Positions 1-9,593 of a stretch of DNA of 64,000 bases are shown here, piece by piece. The DNA comes from Allobosea sp. CRIB-10. Its GTDB lineage: Bacteria; Pseudomonadota; Alphaproteobacteria; Rhizobiales; Beijerinckiaceae. The notes beneath the pieces are model-generated. The model made no database searches. It was not told the origin of the DNA and saw only the letters and a program-made list of their open reading frames with translations. The stretch is from contig NZ_FOKP01000013.1 in assembly GCF_900112185.1 (NCBI RefSeq), positions 1-64,000 on the forward strand. Reading direction: 5' to 3'. How positions within the stretch are numbered: the first letter of the stretch is position 1; the number at the start of each line of letters is the position of its first letter. The position numbers were made by a program, and so were the translations under genes.

Positions 1-96
1 GGCCGACTGCGAGCCCTCCAAGCCAGCCGCTGAAGACCGCCCACCAAACCAGCACCCCAAACAATCGGCCTCAGCCGCGTTTCGCAGAGGAATCCT

Positions 97-236
97 TGTG
101 GGGAGGGGGCCGGGGTGGGGGGCGGAAAGTCAGAACTCGATCCTTGCCAGTCGACCCCGATCCACCCCTACAATCGACCTTGCACCAAGTCGTTCGCCCC
201 CCATCCCCATACCCTTCCCCACAAGGGGGGAAGGGA
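97..236. repeat. Dispersed intergenic repeat, copy 1
   Basis: This GC-rich stretch of about 140 bases has ends that are inverted versions of each other: CTTGTGGGGAGGGG at the left and CCCTTCCCCACAAGG at the right, with long G or C runs just inside. A second copy lies at 30836-30991 in the opposite orientation. The two are nearly identical over the last 45 bases and diverged in the middle. No gene was found in bases 1-270 outside this element. Confidence 0.75.
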
Positions 237-270
237 GGAGTTCAGGCGATCAGCGCTGCGGCAATCCAGC

Positions 271-894
271 TCAGTAAGGCGGCTCCTGATGCACCAGCTT
301 GCCGTCGATCAGCAGCCGCTTGATCGCAGCCTGTCCGGAACTCGACACGGCGGCGACGATCTCCAGCCGCTTGCGCTCGGTGGTCTCGATGGCGCGGCCG
401 GTGCCTTCAGGGACGAAGTAGCTTTCGAGGCCGTACTCGACGCGGATGGCGCTGCGGCCGGCGTTGCAATCCTGGTCGCCGTTCGGATTGACCGCGCAGG
501 CGGCGGTCGAGACGACCTTGCCCTCAAGCACGGCCCCACCGGCGGGTGCCGGTGGGCGGGAGAGATAAACGCCCTTCGCCTCGGCGAGCCCATCGGCACC
601 AGGCGCGACGCGGACGAAGACCGTCTGGTTGCGCGCGAAGCTCTTGTCACCGTCGAGCTTGGCGGGTTCGAGCGTGCTGATCTTGTAGTTCAGGATGACA
701 TAGTCGCCGCGGAAGAGATCACGCGGATCGAGCGGCGCGGTCGCCAGCCTGACCTCCGTGCCCGAGCGCAGGATGCCGGCGCGCGACTCGACCAGGGCCA
801 AGATCAGCCCGCAGAGCAGGACGATGGTGGCGAGCCCGCGCCAGAGCGGCGAGACGCGGCCGAGAATCGCATCGGCGGAGGGCAGGCGGATCAC
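271..894 (-). CDS. GDYXXLXY domain protein
   Basis: This 207-residue protein has one N-terminal membrane segment (about residues 19-35) followed by a domain carrying the signature FRGDYVILNY at about 61-70, which defines the GDYXXLXY family. The rest is predicted to lie outside the cytoplasm. Function is unknown, but the family is usually encoded beside DUF2157 or DUF4401 membrane proteins, as here. I chose the GTG at 894 because it overlaps the stop of the upstream DUF2157 gene by four bases (GTGA), the usual arrangement for translational coupling. The pair very likely forms an operon and possibly a membrane complex; the complex is inference. Confidence 0.85.
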   Translation of the reverse strand: MIRLPSADAILGRVSPLWRGLATIVLLCGLILALVESRAGILRSGTEVRLATAPLDPRDLFRGDYVILNYKISTLEPAKLDGDKSFARNQTVFVRVAPGADGLAEAKGVYLSRPPAPAGGAVLEGKVVSTAACAVNPNGDQDCNAGRSAIRVEYGLESYFVPEGTGRAIETTERKRLEIVAAVSSSGQAAIKRLLIDGKLVHQEPPY

Positions 895-2189
895 GGCGCG
901 GCCTCCATCGGCTTGCTGAATTTGGCGAGGAGCCGGCGCATCCCGCTGGCGATCGCGATCAGGGCCGCGCCGCCGACCAGGAAGAACAGCGACTGGTCGA
1001 GCAGGGTGCCGATCGTCTGCCAGAGCAGGGTCACGACCGCGATGGCGAACAGCAGCGAGCCGGCGATGCTGAGCCGGCGCACGCCACCGCCCGCTCCGGC
1101 GACGACAACGCCGATCGCGATCGAGAGGATCAGCGCGGCGACGACGATCTTGCCGGCCATGCTGACCGCACCGCCGCTCCAGAACAGCACCGGTACCAGC
1201 AGCGACATGACGAGCGCCGCCGCCAGCGGCCAGGCGAAGCGGCGCTCGCGCGCCAGCAGACCGAAGCCGACCACCGCCGGCAGCGCCAGCGCATAAGCGA
1301 CATAGTTCAGCGAATGCGCAGTTCCCGCCTTCGCCTCGCTCGGATCGAGGATGCGGATCAGCTCGAAATTGAGCGAGAGGATCAGGCCGATCAGCCCCCA
1401 GGGCAGGAAGGCGGTGAGCAGGCCCGGACCGCCGCGCTCGAGCGCCAGCGCGCCGAGGGCAACGAACAGCGTGGAGACGGCGAGCCCGTAGGCGAGCAGG
1501 CCGTAGTCGAAGCGCAGGAAGGCCGGCTGGCCCGGCAGGGTCGCGAACCAACCGAGCAGCGCCAAAGCAGCGACATGATGGACGAGACGGTTGTGCCGGG
1601 TCGCGGCCAGCCACAGCGCTGGCAGGAAGGGCAGCCAGAACAGCAGATGCGCCCTACCCTCGCCTTCGTCCCAGCGACCGCCGGCCCAGCAACCGATCGC
1701 GACGATCGCGATGATGAGCGCGCCATTCGAGCGCAGCAGGCAGGCGACGATTAGCGCGCCGAGCGCGACCAGGAGCGCCCCGCCGGGCCAGTCGGTCGGG
1801 AGATGGTACATCTGGCCGACGAGCGCGACGCCGGCCGCGAAGATCAGCGTGCCACAGGTCGCAGCGGCATCGGCGCCGCCGGTCGAGCCGCGGTTCTGCA
1901 GCCGGGCCGTGATGCCGAGCGCACCGGCGAGGCCGAGCAGGATCATGACGAGCTTGGCAACCCTGGGAATCTCCTCCCAGTTCGCCGCGACGAAGGCGGA
2001 GACACTGGAGGCGATCAGCAGACCGCCGAACAGGCCGATCAGGGCCGGAAGCTTGAAGCCGCCGCCCTCCTGCGCCAGCGAACGGCGGATGGTCGCGGCG
2101 CTTTCGGGACTGACCAGCCCCTCCCCCACCCAGCGACCCAGATCGGCTTCGAGCCGTTTGCGATAGGAACCCGTCAGCATGCCGGCCAT
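891..2189 (-). CDS. DUF2157 multi-pass membrane protein
   Basis: The 432-residue protein has a cytoplasmic N-terminal helix-turn region of about 45 residues (with the run GLVSPESAATIRRSL), followed by about ten or more hydrophobic segments. This is the DUF2157 arrangement. No catalytic motif is evident and the function is unknown. It is the first gene of a two-gene operon with the GDYXXLXY gene, overlapping it by four bases. The start at 2189 (MAGMLTG) has an in-frame alternative three codons later. thrS lies just upstream on the same strand, with its stop 38 bases before this start, so read-through from thrS is possible. Confidence 0.85.
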   Translation of the reverse strand: MAGMLTGSYRKRLEADLGRWVGEGLVSPESAATIRRSLAQEGGGFKLPALIGLFGGLLIASSVSAFVAANWEEIPRVAKLVMILLGLAGALGITARLQNRGSTGGADAAATCGTLIFAAGVALVGQMYHLPTDWPGGALLVALGALIVACLLRSNGALIIAIVAIGCWAGGRWDEGEGRAHLLFWLPFLPALWLAATRHNRLVHHVAALALLGWFATLPGQPAFLRFDYGLLAYGLAVSTLFVALGALALERGGPGLLTAFLPWGLIGLILSLNFELIRILDPSEAKAGTAHSLNYVAYALALPAVVGFGLLARERRFAWPLAAALVMSLLVPVLFWSGGAVSMAGKIVVAALILSIAIGVVVAGAGGGVRRLSIAGSLLFAIAVVTLLWQTIGTLLDQSLFFLVGGAALIAIASGMRRLLAKFSKPMEAAP

Positions 2190-2226
2190 TTGGCACGGGC
2201 TGACGGGTTTTGGCGAGATGGCCGCC

Positions 2227-4224
2227 TCAGGCCGCCTTGACCTTCCGTTTCCGCGCGAGATCGGGCGGCGTCGCCTCCTCGGTCAGCGCCGCGACGACCG
2301 CGTCGAGGCTCATCACCGTCTGGGTCTGGCTGCCGAGACGGCGCACCGTCACGGTCTTCTCCTCGGCCTCGCGCTTGCCGACGGCGAGGATGACCGGGAC
2401 CTTGGCCAGCGAGTGCTCGCGCACCTTGTAGCTGATCTTCTCGTTGCGAAGGTCGGCGCGGGCGCGCAGGCCGGCCGAGAGCAGCGCCATGGTGACTTCC
2501 TCGCCATAGGCATCAGCCTCGGAGGTGATCGGCGCGACGATGATCTGCTCGGGCGCCAGCCAGAGCGGGAAATGCCCGGCATGGTGCTCGATCAGGATGC
2601 CGACGAAGCGCTCCAGCGAACCGCAGATGGCGCGGTGGATCATGACCGGCTGCTTCTTCTCGCCGTCCGAGCCGATATAGAAGGCGCCGAAGCGTTCCGG
2701 CAGGTTGAAGTCGACCTGCGTCGTGCCGCATTGCCAGTCGCGGCCGATGGCGTCGCGCAGGACGTATTCGAACTTCGGCCCGTAGAAGGCGCCCTCGCCC
2801 GGATTGATCTCGGTCCTGATCCGGTTGCCGGACTGCCTGGCGATCGTCTCCAGCACGTCGGTCATGACCGCCTCGGCATGGTCCCAGACCGCGTCGGAGC
2901 CGACGCGCTTCTCAGGCCGAGTCGAGAGCTTGATGACGAGCTCCTCGGTGAAGCCGAAATCCTCGTAGACCGAGAGGATCAGGTCATTGATCTTCATGCA
3001 CTCGGCGGCGAGCTGCTCCTCGGTGCAGAAGATATGGGCGTCGTCCTGGGTGAAGCCGCGCACCCGCATCAGCCCGTGCAGCGCGCCCGAGGGCTCGTAG
3101 CGGTGAACATTGCCGAATTCGGCCAGCCGGATCGGCAGGTCGCGATAGCTCTTCAGCCCGTGCTTGAAGATCTGGACATGGCCCGGGCAGTTCATCGGCT
3201 TCAGCGCGAAGACCTTGTGGTCGCGCTCCTGGTCGTTCGGGTTCTCGAAGGCGGAGGCCGACTTCACCGCGAACATGTTGTCCTGATACCAGCCCCAATG
3301 GCCGGAGGTCTCCCAGAGCGACTTGTCGAGCACCTGCGGGGCGTTGACCTCCTCATAGTCGGCGGCGAGCCGCCGGCGCATATAGGTCAGCACCTCCTGG
3401 AACAACCGCCAGCCCTTGGAGTGCCAGAAGACGACGCCCGGCCCCTCCTCCTGGAAGTGGAACAGGTCCATCTCGCGGCCGAGGCGGCGATGGTCGCGTT
3501 TCTCGGCTTCCTCGAGCTGCTTGAGATAGGCGTCAAGCTCCTCCTGCCGGGCGAAGGCGGTGCCGTAGATGCGGGTCAGCATCGCGTTGTTGCTGTCGCC
3601 GCGCCAATAGGCGCCGGCCGTCTTCATCAGCTTGAAGGCGTTGCCGACCTTGCCGACCGAGGTCATGTGCGGGCCGCGGCAGAGGTCGATCCAGTCGCCC
3701 TGCGCATACATCTTCAGCGTCTGGTCGGCGGGAATCGCATCGACCAGCTCGACCTTGTAGGCCTCGCCCTTCGCGGCGAAGAAGTCCTTGGCCTTGTCGC
3801 GGCTCCAGACCTCCTTGGTGAAGGGTCTGTCGCGCGCGATGATCTCGCGCATCTTCTTCTCGATCGCCGGGAAGTCCTCCGGGGTGAAGGGCTCGTTGCG
3901 GGCGAAATCGTAGAAGAAGCCGTTCTCGATGACGGGGCCGATCGTCACCTGCGTCCCGGGGAAAAGCTCCTGGACGGCTTCGGCGAGGACGTGCGCGGTG
4001 TCGTGCCGGATCAGCTCCAGCGCGCGCGGGTCCTCGCGGCCCAGGAACTCGATCTTCGCGTCGCGCTCGATCGGGTCGCCGAGATCCACGACCACGCCGT
4101 CGAGGGCCATCGCGACGGTGCGCTTCAGCAGAGAGGGGGAAATGCCGCCGGCAATATCCTTGCCGGTAATGCCGGCCGGGAATTCGCGCTGCGCGCCATC
4201 GGGAAATGTCAGGGAGATCGTCAT
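2227..4224 (-). CDS. thrS: Threonyl-tRNA synthetase
   Basis: This full-length 665-residue class II aminoacyl-tRNA synthetase charges tRNA-Thr in the cytoplasm. Domains in order are an N-terminal TGS domain (about 1-62), an editing domain with the HxxxH motif HDTAH (H74, H78) and the later CRGPH motif, the catalytic core, and a C-terminal anticodon-binding domain ending in a basic tail. The three zinc-binding positions are recognisable: Cys in MNCPGH, His in DDAHIF and His in [13 protein letters not shown]. The ATG at 4224 is preceded by GGAGCGCG. No T-box-like leader was seen, as expected for this group. Confidence 0.97.
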   Translation of the reverse strand: MTISLTFPDGAQREFPAGITGKDIAGGISPSLLKRTVAMALDGVVVDLGDPIERDAKIEFLGREDPRALELIRHDTAHVLAEAVQELFPGTQVTIGPVIENGFFYDFARNEPFTPEDFPAIEKKMREIIARDRPFTKEVWSRDKAKDFFAAKGEAYKVELVDAIPADQTLKMYAQGDWIDLCRGPHMTSVGKVGNAFKLMKTAGAYWRGDSNNAMLTRIYGTAFARQEELDAYLKQLEEAEKRDHRRLGREMDLFHFQEEGPGVVFWHSKGWRLFQEVLTYMRRRLAADYEEVNAPQVLDKSLWETSGHWGWYQDNMFAVKSASAFENPNDQERDHKVFALKPMNCPGHVQIFKHGLKSYRDLPIRLAEFGNVHRYEPSGALHGLMRVRGFTQDDAHIFCTEEQLAAECMKINDLILSVYEDFGFTEELVIKLSTRPEKRVGSDAVWDHAEAVMTDVLETIARQSGNRIRTEINPGEGAFYGPKFEYVLRDAIGRDWQCGTTQVDFNLPERFGAFYIGSDGEKKQPVMIHRAICGSLERFVGILIEHHAGHFPLWLAPEQIIVAPITSEADAYGEEVTMALLSAGLRARADLRNEKISYKVREHSLAKVPVILAVGKREAEEKTVTVRRLGSQTQTVMSLDAVVAALTEEATPPDLARKRKVKAA

Positions 4225-4461
4225 CGATCGCGCTCCTGCTCACTCGGGGATACGAGCCCCGTAAGTCAAGGCCGGCTGCTTTGAGGGGCGCGGCCGGCAG
4301 CCGGATCGGCGCGCGCCGGGGAGGCCTATACGAGCGGGAGGACACAGGCAATCGCCGAATGGCCTGCGTACGAAGCTGTCCGTTTCGTCATGTTCCGGTC
4401 AGGTCGCGGCAAAGCCGGCACGCCCAGCATCGCGGCCTCGCCATCAGGGAGACCACAGACT

Positions 4462-4701
4462 ATGTCCCGCAGCCTAGCCCTCGCCTTCGCCGGCCTGCTC
4501 CTGCCTGCCACCGCATTTGCCCAGGCGCCGGATCGCGCCGCCATCCGCAAGGCCTGCGCCGCCGATTTCCAGGCCAACTGTCCGGGGATCAAGCCGGGCG
4601 GCGGACGGCTTGCCGCCTGCCTGAAGGAAAAGCGCGCCTCGTTCTCCGAGGCCTGCCTGACCACGCTACAGCAGGCGCGGGCTCAGCGCCCTGGCGGCTG
4701 A
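4462..4701 (+). CDS. Small exported cysteine-rich repeat protein
   Basis: This is a 79-residue precursor. The signal peptide (about residues 1-20) ends in ATAFAQ, and the mature part has four cysteines spaced KACAADFQANC and AACLKE/EACLTT. That is the spacing of the Cys-rich repeat (GLG1-like) family common as periplasmic proteins in Hyphomicrobiales. Function is unknown. I chose the ATG at 4462 because it begins the signal peptide and has an AGGGA sequence 12 bases upstream; an open frame extends further upstream to 4390 without a signal. The 3' end overlaps the convergent yidD gene by 19 bases. Confidence 0.75.
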   Translation: MSRSLALAFAGLLLPATAFAQAPDRAAIRKACAADFQANCPGIKPGGGRLAACLKEKRASFSEACLTTLQQARAQRPGG

Positions 4702-5093
4702 GGCTCGTCAGCCGCCGGCGCGTTGACCCCGCGCCAGCGGCCATAGGCCCAGGGCTTGTACCAGGCGCCCTCGGGCGGCAGTTCCTCGCAGACGAGGTCG
4801 ATGCCCGAGGTGCCGAGCGGAGTGCAGCGGCAGATGCGGGCGACGCCGACCCAGCCGCCGGCCCAGAGCCCATGCCGCTGGATCGCCTCGTCGGTATATT
4901 CCGAGCAGGACGGCCAGTGCCGGCACTGCCGGCCGATCAGCATGGAGAGGCTGAGCTGATAGCCGCGGATCAGCAGATGCGCACCCCGCCGTGGAGCAAG
5001 CGCGAGGCCGCGTCGCCATGAAAGGCTTTTTTCAGCATGTTTAGGCAGGTATGACTTGAGCGAACCTCGCCGTCCCCGCTCACCTCTCTCCAT
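4683..5093 (-). CDS. yidD: Membrane protein insertion efficiency factor YidD
   Basis: The protein is YidD-like (haemolytic family), a small membrane-associated protein thought to assist YidC-dependent insertion. The hallmark run IRGYQLSLSMLIGRQCRH is followed by PSCSEY and a later conserved RICRCTP. With the start used here (ATG at 5093, after GAAGGG) the protein is 136 residues, longer at the N terminus than the roughly 80-110 usual for the family, so the true start may be further downstream at a non-ATG codon. Its 3' end overlaps the convergent Cys-rich gene. YidD is often near rnpA/yidC, but here it stands alone. Confidence 0.88.
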   Translation of the reverse strand: MERGERGRRGSLKSYLPKHAEKSLSWRRGLALAPRRGAHLLIRGYQLSLSMLIGRQCRHWPSCSEYTDEAIQRHGLWAGGWVGVARICRCTPLGTSGIDLVCEELPPEGAWYKPWAYGRWRGVNAPAADEPQPPGR

Positions 5094-5130
5094 CGCCCTT
5101 CGCCGATTCTGCCCTTCCCACCCCCCGGTC

Positions 5131-5862
5131 ATGATGCGCGCACGTTTCCTTGCCTCCGCCACCGCCCTTTGCGGGCCGCTGCTCGCCCTGACCCTGGCCA
5201 TGCCGGCGGCTGCACAGCAGAGACCCTACCTGATCTGGCTCGACGCCGCCAAAATCGACGTTGCCAAGGTGATGGGCCTGCCGCCGGCGCAGAACTCGCC
5301 GGAACATCGCGCCGAGTTCGAGAAGGTGCTTGCCATCTCCCAAGCCCGCACACCGGAACGCGAGAAACAGGCGATCGCCGACCAATACCAGACGCTCAAT
5401 GCGTTCCTGAAAGGCATGGACCACAATTATATCGACGGCACCCATCGCGAGACGCGGCTGCTGATGCGCGAGGCGCAGATCGAGCTCGCCATCCTCCTGA
5501 AGAGCGTCAACCGCCTGACCAGCCGCATCCGGCCTTTCCAGATGTGGAACAAGGTCCGGGTCAAGCCCTGCCCCGGCGGACGGCCGGAAGGCACCTCCTT
5601 CCCCTCGGCCCATGCCGCGACCGCGGCGCTCTACGCCACGCTGCTCTCGGACGCCGTACCCGAGTTCGCGGACAAGTTCGAAGAGCGGGTCAAGAGCTAT
5701 GACGAGAGCCGCCTCGTCTGCGGCTTCCACTACCCGACCGACCTGGAGGCCGGCGACAAGATCGGCCGCGTCGTCGCCAAGGCGCTGCTGGCAGAGAAGG
5801 CCTTCAGGGTCCGCTATGACGAGACGAAGCCGGAGATCAGGCAGGCGTTCGGGCTGAAGTAG
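5131..5862 (+). CDS. PAP2-family acid phosphatase, exported
   Basis: This 243-residue precursor has a signal peptide ending near AMPAAAQQ. The PAP2 / class A acid phosphatase motifs are visible: SRIRPF (the first motif, in which the usual lysine seven residues before the Arg is not conserved and an Arg sits one place closer), SFPSAHAA (the PSxH motif) and SRLVCGFHYPTD (SRx5Hx3D). It probably hydrolyses phosphomonoesters in the periplasm; substrate is unknown. Tandem ATG codons at 5131 and 5134 both precede the signal peptide. It is divergent from yidD, with the two starts 37 bases apart. Confidence 0.85.
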   Translation: MMRARFLASATALCGPLLALTLAMPAAAQQRPYLIWLDAAKIDVAKVMGLPPAQNSPEHRAEFEKVLAISQARTPEREKQAIADQYQTLNAFLKGMDHNYIDGTHRETRLLMREAQIELAILLKSVNRLTSRIRPFQMWNKVRVKPCPGGRPEGTSFPSAHAATAALYATLLSDAVPEFADKFEERVKSYDESRLVCGFHYPTDLEAGDKIGRVVAKALLAEKAFRVRYDETKPEIRQAFGLK

Positions 5863-5865
5863 CGC

Positions 5866-6315
5866 TCAGCTCGCGACCGTCTCGCGCCGCTTCGCCTCGA
5901 TCTGGCCGATCGCGTCGACGACCGCGTCGAAGGTCAGCATGGTCGAGGCGTGGCGCGCCTTGAAGTCGCGGACCGGCACGAGGACGGAGAGATCCGCCCA
6001 TTTGCCGGCGGGCGGATCCGCCCCCTCCTTCAGGATCGCGCGGGCCTGCTCGCGGACCTCGCGCAGCTCGTCGGCCGTCGAGCCGACGACATGGCGCGCC
6101 ATGATCGAGGATGAAGCTTGGCCGAGCGCGCAGGCGCGCACATCATGGCCGAAACCGGTGACGACATCCTCGTCCATCATCAGGTCGATGGTCACAGTCG
6201 AGCCGCACAGGCGCGAATGGGCCGTAGCCGTCGCATCCGGCGCCGGCAGGCGCTCGAGCAGCGGGATGTTTCCTGCCAATTCCAGGATTCGCTTGTTGTA
6301 GACATCGTTCAGCAT
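5866..6315 (-). CDS. NifU-like iron-sulfur scaffold protein
   Basis: The 149-residue protein matches the NifU N-terminal / IscU-like fold. It starts [18 protein letters not shown] and contains [17 protein letters not shown] and an expected cluster-ligand pattern in which the third position is less clear (family members of this branch often lack one cysteine). It may be a scaffold or a non-cluster relative. I used the ATG at 6315, which matches the family N terminus; an ATG at 6327 and a much longer frame to 6438 are also open, and none has a strong ribosome-binding site. This gene is typically next to folE in Hyphomicrobiales, as here (divergent). Confidence 0.8.
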   Translation of the reverse strand: MLNDVYNKRILELAGNIPLLERLPAPDATATAHSRLCGSTVTIDLMMDEDVVTGFGHDVRACALGQASSSIMARHVVGSTADELREVREQARAILKEGADPPAGKWADLSVLVPVRDFKARHASTMLTFDAVVDAIGQIEAKRRETVAS

Positions 6316-6473
6316 GTGCAAGCCCATGCGGGGGTGGATCGACCCGCCTTGCACCCCAATATAGAAAGGACCCTCCCAGATGGGGAGGGCCCTCTCGCCG
6401 TAGCAGTCGACGAATTGATCCATCCCCGCCTTCCGCACGTAGGAGGGCGAGACAACAAAACGGAAGGCACCAC

Positions 6474-7115
6474 ATGGACGCCGTGGTTAAGTCCTTACCC
6501 GCGGACCAGGCCCTGCGCCCGGCCGCAGACACCTTTCTCGTCAGAAAGCCGACGCGGGAAGAAGCCGAGGAAGCGGTGCGCACCCTGATCCTCTGGGCCG
6601 GCGACGATCCTTCGCGCGAGGGCCTGCTCGAAACACCCGGCCGCGTCGCCAAGGCCTATCGCGAGTTCTACAGCGGCTACGACGAGGACCCCGAGGAGAT
6701 TCTCGAGCGCGTGTTCGAGGAGGTCGACGGCTACAAGGACATGGTTCTCGTCCGCGACATCCCGTTCCAGTCGCATTGCGAGCACCACATGGTGCCCTTC
6801 GTCGGCAAGGTCCATATCGGCTACTACCCGAACGGTGGCGTGGTCGGCCTGTCCAAGCTCGCCCGTGTCGTCGAGGTCTATGCGCGCCGCCTGCAGACGC
6901 AGGAAACCATGACCGCGCAGATCGCCCAGGCGATCGAGCGGTCGCTGAAGCCCGGCGGCGTCGCCGTCCTCGTCGAGGCCGAGCATATGTGCATGTCGAT
7001 GCGCGGCGTGCAGAAGCAGGGCTCGTCGACGATGACGACGCAGTATACCGGCCGCTTCCGCGACCCGGCCGAGCAGGTGCGCTTCTTCACCATGGTGAAG
7101 TCGCCGGCGCTGTGA
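6474..7115 (+). CDS. folE: GTP cyclohydrolase I
   Basis: This 213-residue enzyme converts GTP to 7,8-dihydroneopterin triphosphate, the first step of folate synthesis and a source for queuosine. Zinc ligands are visible in [10 protein letters not shown] (Cys and His) and in [11 protein letters not shown] (second Cys). The [12 protein letters not shown] substrate region is also intact. The N-terminal 35 residues are the usual variable extension. The start ATG at 6474 lies 158 bases from the divergent NifU-like gene, leaving room for both promoters. A palindromic repeat element follows the stop codon. Confidence 0.96.
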   Translation: MDAVVKSLPADQALRPAADTFLVRKPTREEAEEAVRTLILWAGDDPSREGLLETPGRVAKAYREFYSGYDEDPEEILERVFEEVDGYKDMVLVRDIPFQSHCEHHMVPFVGKVHIGYYPNGGVVGLSKLARVVEVYARRLQTQETMTAQIAQAIERSLKPGGVAVLVEAEHMCMSMRGVQKQGSSTMTTQYTGRFRDPAEQVRFFTMVKSPAL

Positions 7116-7135
7116 TCCACCCATCGAGGCGTATC

Positions 7136-7224
7136 ATGCTCGGGCTTGACCCGAGCATCTCGAAAACCAGCGTCCTCTCGTCATGAGATTCTCGGGTCGG
7201 CGCTTCGCGCCGCCCGAGAATGAC
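7136..7224. repeat. Palindromic intergenic element, family A copy 1
   Basis: This is a composite of two inverted repeats. The first is ATGCTCGGG-CTTGA-CCCGAGCAT at 7136-7158. The second is ATTCTCGGG paired with CCCGAGAAT at about 7188-7220, with an inner GCG-rich hairpin. The same two-part architecture and almost the same sequence recur at 18195-18298, and a diverged version lies at 8869-8962. It sits between folE and hisI. Confidence 0.85.
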
Positions 7225-7276
7225 GGTTTGCGTCGTCAGCGCTATATAGCGCGCACCATCCCCTCAGGATCCCGAC

Positions 7277-7678
7277 ATGACCGCCTTCCCCACCCTCTCA
7301 GCCAAGGCCGATATCGAAGAGGGCACGGTCCTTGCTCCCAAATTCGATCGCGACGGCCTCGTCACCTGCGTCACCACCGACGCAAAGACCGGCGAGGTGC
7401 TGATGGTCGCGCATATGAACGCCGAATCGCTGCGCCGGAGCATCGAGACGGGCGAAGCCTGGTACTGGTCGCGCTCGCGCCAAAGCCTCTGGCGCAAGGG
7501 CGAGACCTCAGGCCAGCTCCAGAGCATCGTCGAGATGCGGGTCGACTGCGATCAGGACGCGATCTGGATCAAGGTCAATGTCGGCGGAGACGGCGGCTGC
7601 TGCCACACCGGCCGCCACAGCTGCTTCTATCGGGTTAAGCCGGTCGGCACGGCCGCGGACGGGCCACTGGCCTTCTGA
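7277..7678 (+). CDS. hisI: Phosphoribosyl-AMP cyclohydrolase
   Basis: The 133-residue, single-domain HisI enzyme opens the adenine ring of PR-AMP in the third step of histidine synthesis. It has [10 protein letters not shown], the [17 protein letters not shown] signature, the metal-binding DCDQDA motif, and the zinc-binding Cys run [12 protein letters not shown]. HisE is not fused, unlike enterobacterial HisIE. The ATG at 7277 is preceded by a weak purine-rich stretch. Only the repeat element separates it from folE on the same strand, so the two may or may not be co-transcribed. Confidence 0.96.
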   Translation: MTAFPTLSAKADIEEGTVLAPKFDRDGLVTCVTTDAKTGEVLMVAHMNAESLRRSIETGEAWYWSRSRQSLWRKGETSGQLQSIVEMRVDCDQDAIWIKVNVGGDGGCCHTGRHSCFYRVKPVGTAADGPLAF

Positions 7679-7827
7679 ACCGGGATTGCCTGCTTCGTTG
7701 GCAATCCTTTCACCACGCTTTCATGTTTCCTTCAAAAGCGACTGATAGCCGCCCAAGGTCCCGGCGCCGTTCATCCTTCGCTCATCGGCACGCGCGATCC
7801 TGAGCCTCCCGCGGAGGGATCGCGCCG

Positions 7828-8847
7828 ATGAAGCTGGAGAACATCGCCAGACGGGCCTTTGGATTGGGCGGCGGCGGAGCTGCGATGAACGATCTCGTTT
7901 CCGAACCCGCTCCTCGGTTCAGCCGGCCGAGAATCGGCCTGGCCCTCGGCGGCGGCGCCGCGCGCGGCTGGGCCCATATCGGCGTGCTCGACGTCCTGAC
8001 CGAGGCCGGCTACGCGCCGGAGGTGATCGCCGGCACCTCGATCGGCGCGGTCGTCGGCGGCTGCTATGCCGCGGGCAAGCTGGAGCAATTGCGCGAATTC
8101 GCGCTCGGCCTGACCAAGCGTCGCGTCGTCGGCCTGATGGATTTCCATCTCGGCGGCGCCGGGCTGATCTCGGGCGGCCGGCTGAAGCGCCTGCTGGAGC
8201 GCGACCTCGCCGGCCTGCAGATCGGCGATCTCGCGCAGACTTATGCCGCCGTCGCGACCGAGCTCGGCACCGGCCATGAGATTTGGCTGACTCGCGGCTC
8301 GCTGGTCGACGCGCTGCGCGCCTCCTATGCGTTGCCCGGCGTGTTCGACCCGGTGAAGCTCGGCGGACGCTGGCTGATGGACGGGGCGCTGGTCAATCCG
8401 GTGCCGGTCACGGTGGCGCGGGCGCTCGGCGCCGACGTCGTGCTCTGCGTCAACCTGAACAGCGACATGACCGGCCGCGGCACGGTGATCCAATCCTATG
8501 GCGCCGACGCCGATCCGGAACCCGTGGCCGAGCAGCGCCCGGCTTCCGGCTGGTTCGGCGGCATGCGCGAGCGCATGCGCGGCATCGTCGGCAAGGCCAA
8601 TCACGACCAGCAGCCGGGCCTCGCCGGCGTGATGGTCGACGCCTTCAACATCACGCAGGACCGGATTTCACGCTCGCGACTCGCCGGCGACCCGCCCGAT
8701 GTGATGATCGGGCCCAAGCTCGGCCGAGTCGGACTGTTCGACTTCCACCGCGCCGACGAGGCGATCGCGCTCGGCCGGCAAGCGGCGGAGCGCGCGCTGG
8801 ACGAGGTCGCCGCGATCGTCGCGGCCAACCACCTGCCGCTGAACTAG
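7828..8847 (+). CDS. Patatin-like phospholipase family protein
   Basis: The 339-residue protein carries the patatin fold signatures: the oxyanion loop LALGGGAARGWAHIG (about 40-54), the nucleophile elbow GTSIG (Ser near residue 71) and the Asp of the catalytic dyad in LMDGALVNP. It probably hydrolyses acyl esters of lipids on the cytoplasmic side of the membrane; it has no signal peptide and resembles the RssA/YchK type. The ATG at 7828 follows GCGGAGGGA at 7811-7819, a good ribosome-binding site. The RssA-like comparison is from family knowledge; the substrate is not known. Confidence 0.9.
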   Translation: MKLENIARRAFGLGGGGAAMNDLVSEPAPRFSRPRIGLALGGGAARGWAHIGVLDVLTEAGYAPEVIAGTSIGAVVGGCYAAGKLEQLREFALGLTKRRVVGLMDFHLGGAGLISGGRLKRLLERDLAGLQIGDLAQTYAAVATELGTGHEIWLTRGSLVDALRASYALPGVFDPVKLGGRWLMDGALVNPVPVTVARALGADVVLCVNLNSDMTGRGTVIQSYGADADPEPVAEQRPASGWFGGMRERMRGIVGKANHDQQPGLAGVMVDAFNITQDRISRSRLAGDPPDVMIGPKLGRVGLFDFHRADEAIALGRQAAERALDEVAAIVAANHLPLN

Positions 8848-8868
8848 GCCGGAGCGACCCGGACGTCC

Positions 8869-8962
8869 GTCATGGTCGGGCTCGTCCCGACCATCCACGC
8901 CTTCGTTCTTCGAGAGCGGTGTTCAAGACGTGGATGCTCACCACAAGGGCGAGCATGACGCC
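8869..8962. repeat. Palindromic intergenic element, diverged family A copy
   Basis: It begins with the palindrome ATGGTCGGG-CTCGT-CCCGACCAT at 8872-8894, the same size and layout as the first palindrome of the elements at 7136 and 18195 but with different bases. It ends in GCGAGCATGACG, echoing the GAATGACG end of the others. It lies between the 3' ends of two convergent genes. Confidence 0.6.
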
Positions 8963-8972
8963 AACGGAACGC

Positions 8973-9404
8973 TCACGCCATCGCGATATAGTCGCGCATC
9001 GCCCGGCTTTCGGCCTCGATCTCGGCGACGCGATGCTTGACCACGTCACCGATCGAAACGATTCCCGCGATCCGGCCATTGTCCACCACCGGCACGTGCC
9101 GGAAGCGGCCCGAGGTCATGATTTCCATGAGATCGTCGACGCTGGTGTCCGGCCGGCAGGTCACGACCTTGGCGGTCATCGCGCGGGACACCGGCGTCTC
9201 CAGCGCGGCGGCGCCATCCGTGCCGAGGGCCTTGATGATGTCGCGCTCGGAGAGGATGCCGAGCAGGCCGCCATCGGCGCCGGTGACGACCACCGCGCCG
9301 ATCCGCTTCTCGGCCAGGGTCCGCGCCGCCTCGCCGAGCGTCCGGTGCGGCTGCACCGAGACTACCTCTGCCCCCTTGCTTCCGAGAATATGAACGACGT
9401 TCAT
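8973..9404 (-). CDS. CBS-pair domain protein
   Basis: This is a 143-residue protein made almost entirely of two CBS motifs (about 10-65 and 75-130). They end in GILSERDIIKAL and GIVSIGDVVKHRV, which are typical adenosine-nucleotide-binding positions. Such stand-alone CBS proteins sense AMP/ATP or bind nucleic acid and are often stress-linked; no partner is visible here. The ATG at 9404 has a strong ribosome-binding site (AGGAGAAG) eight bases upstream. An open frame continues upstream but lacks family similarity. Confidence 0.88.
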   Translation of the reverse strand: MNVVHILGSKGAEVVSVQPHRTLGEAARTLAEKRIGAVVVTGADGGLLGILSERDIIKALGTDGAAALETPVSRAMTAKVVTCRPDTSVDDLMEIMTSGRFRHVPVVDNGRIAGIVSIGDVVKHRVAEIEAESRAMRDYIAMA

Positions 9405-9593
9405 CGACTTCTCCTCCGACGGTAGCGGCACCGTTGGCCGGTGCACGTCAATAGGTTGCGACGAGAGCAGCGCCGGGTCCTGCGGACCGTTCCGTCCGCG
9501 GCGCGACGCCACGCTGGACTGGCTTCAATGTGAGCGAAGTCTGGGGCGACGGCAAGGCGATCGTGGAACGCAGCCTGCCTGCCTCGGTTGTGA

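Noticed and set aside
2179-4284. A 701-codon open frame antisense to thrS
   Set aside because: It mirrors the codon bias of thrS in a high-GC genome, and its translation has no recognisable domain.
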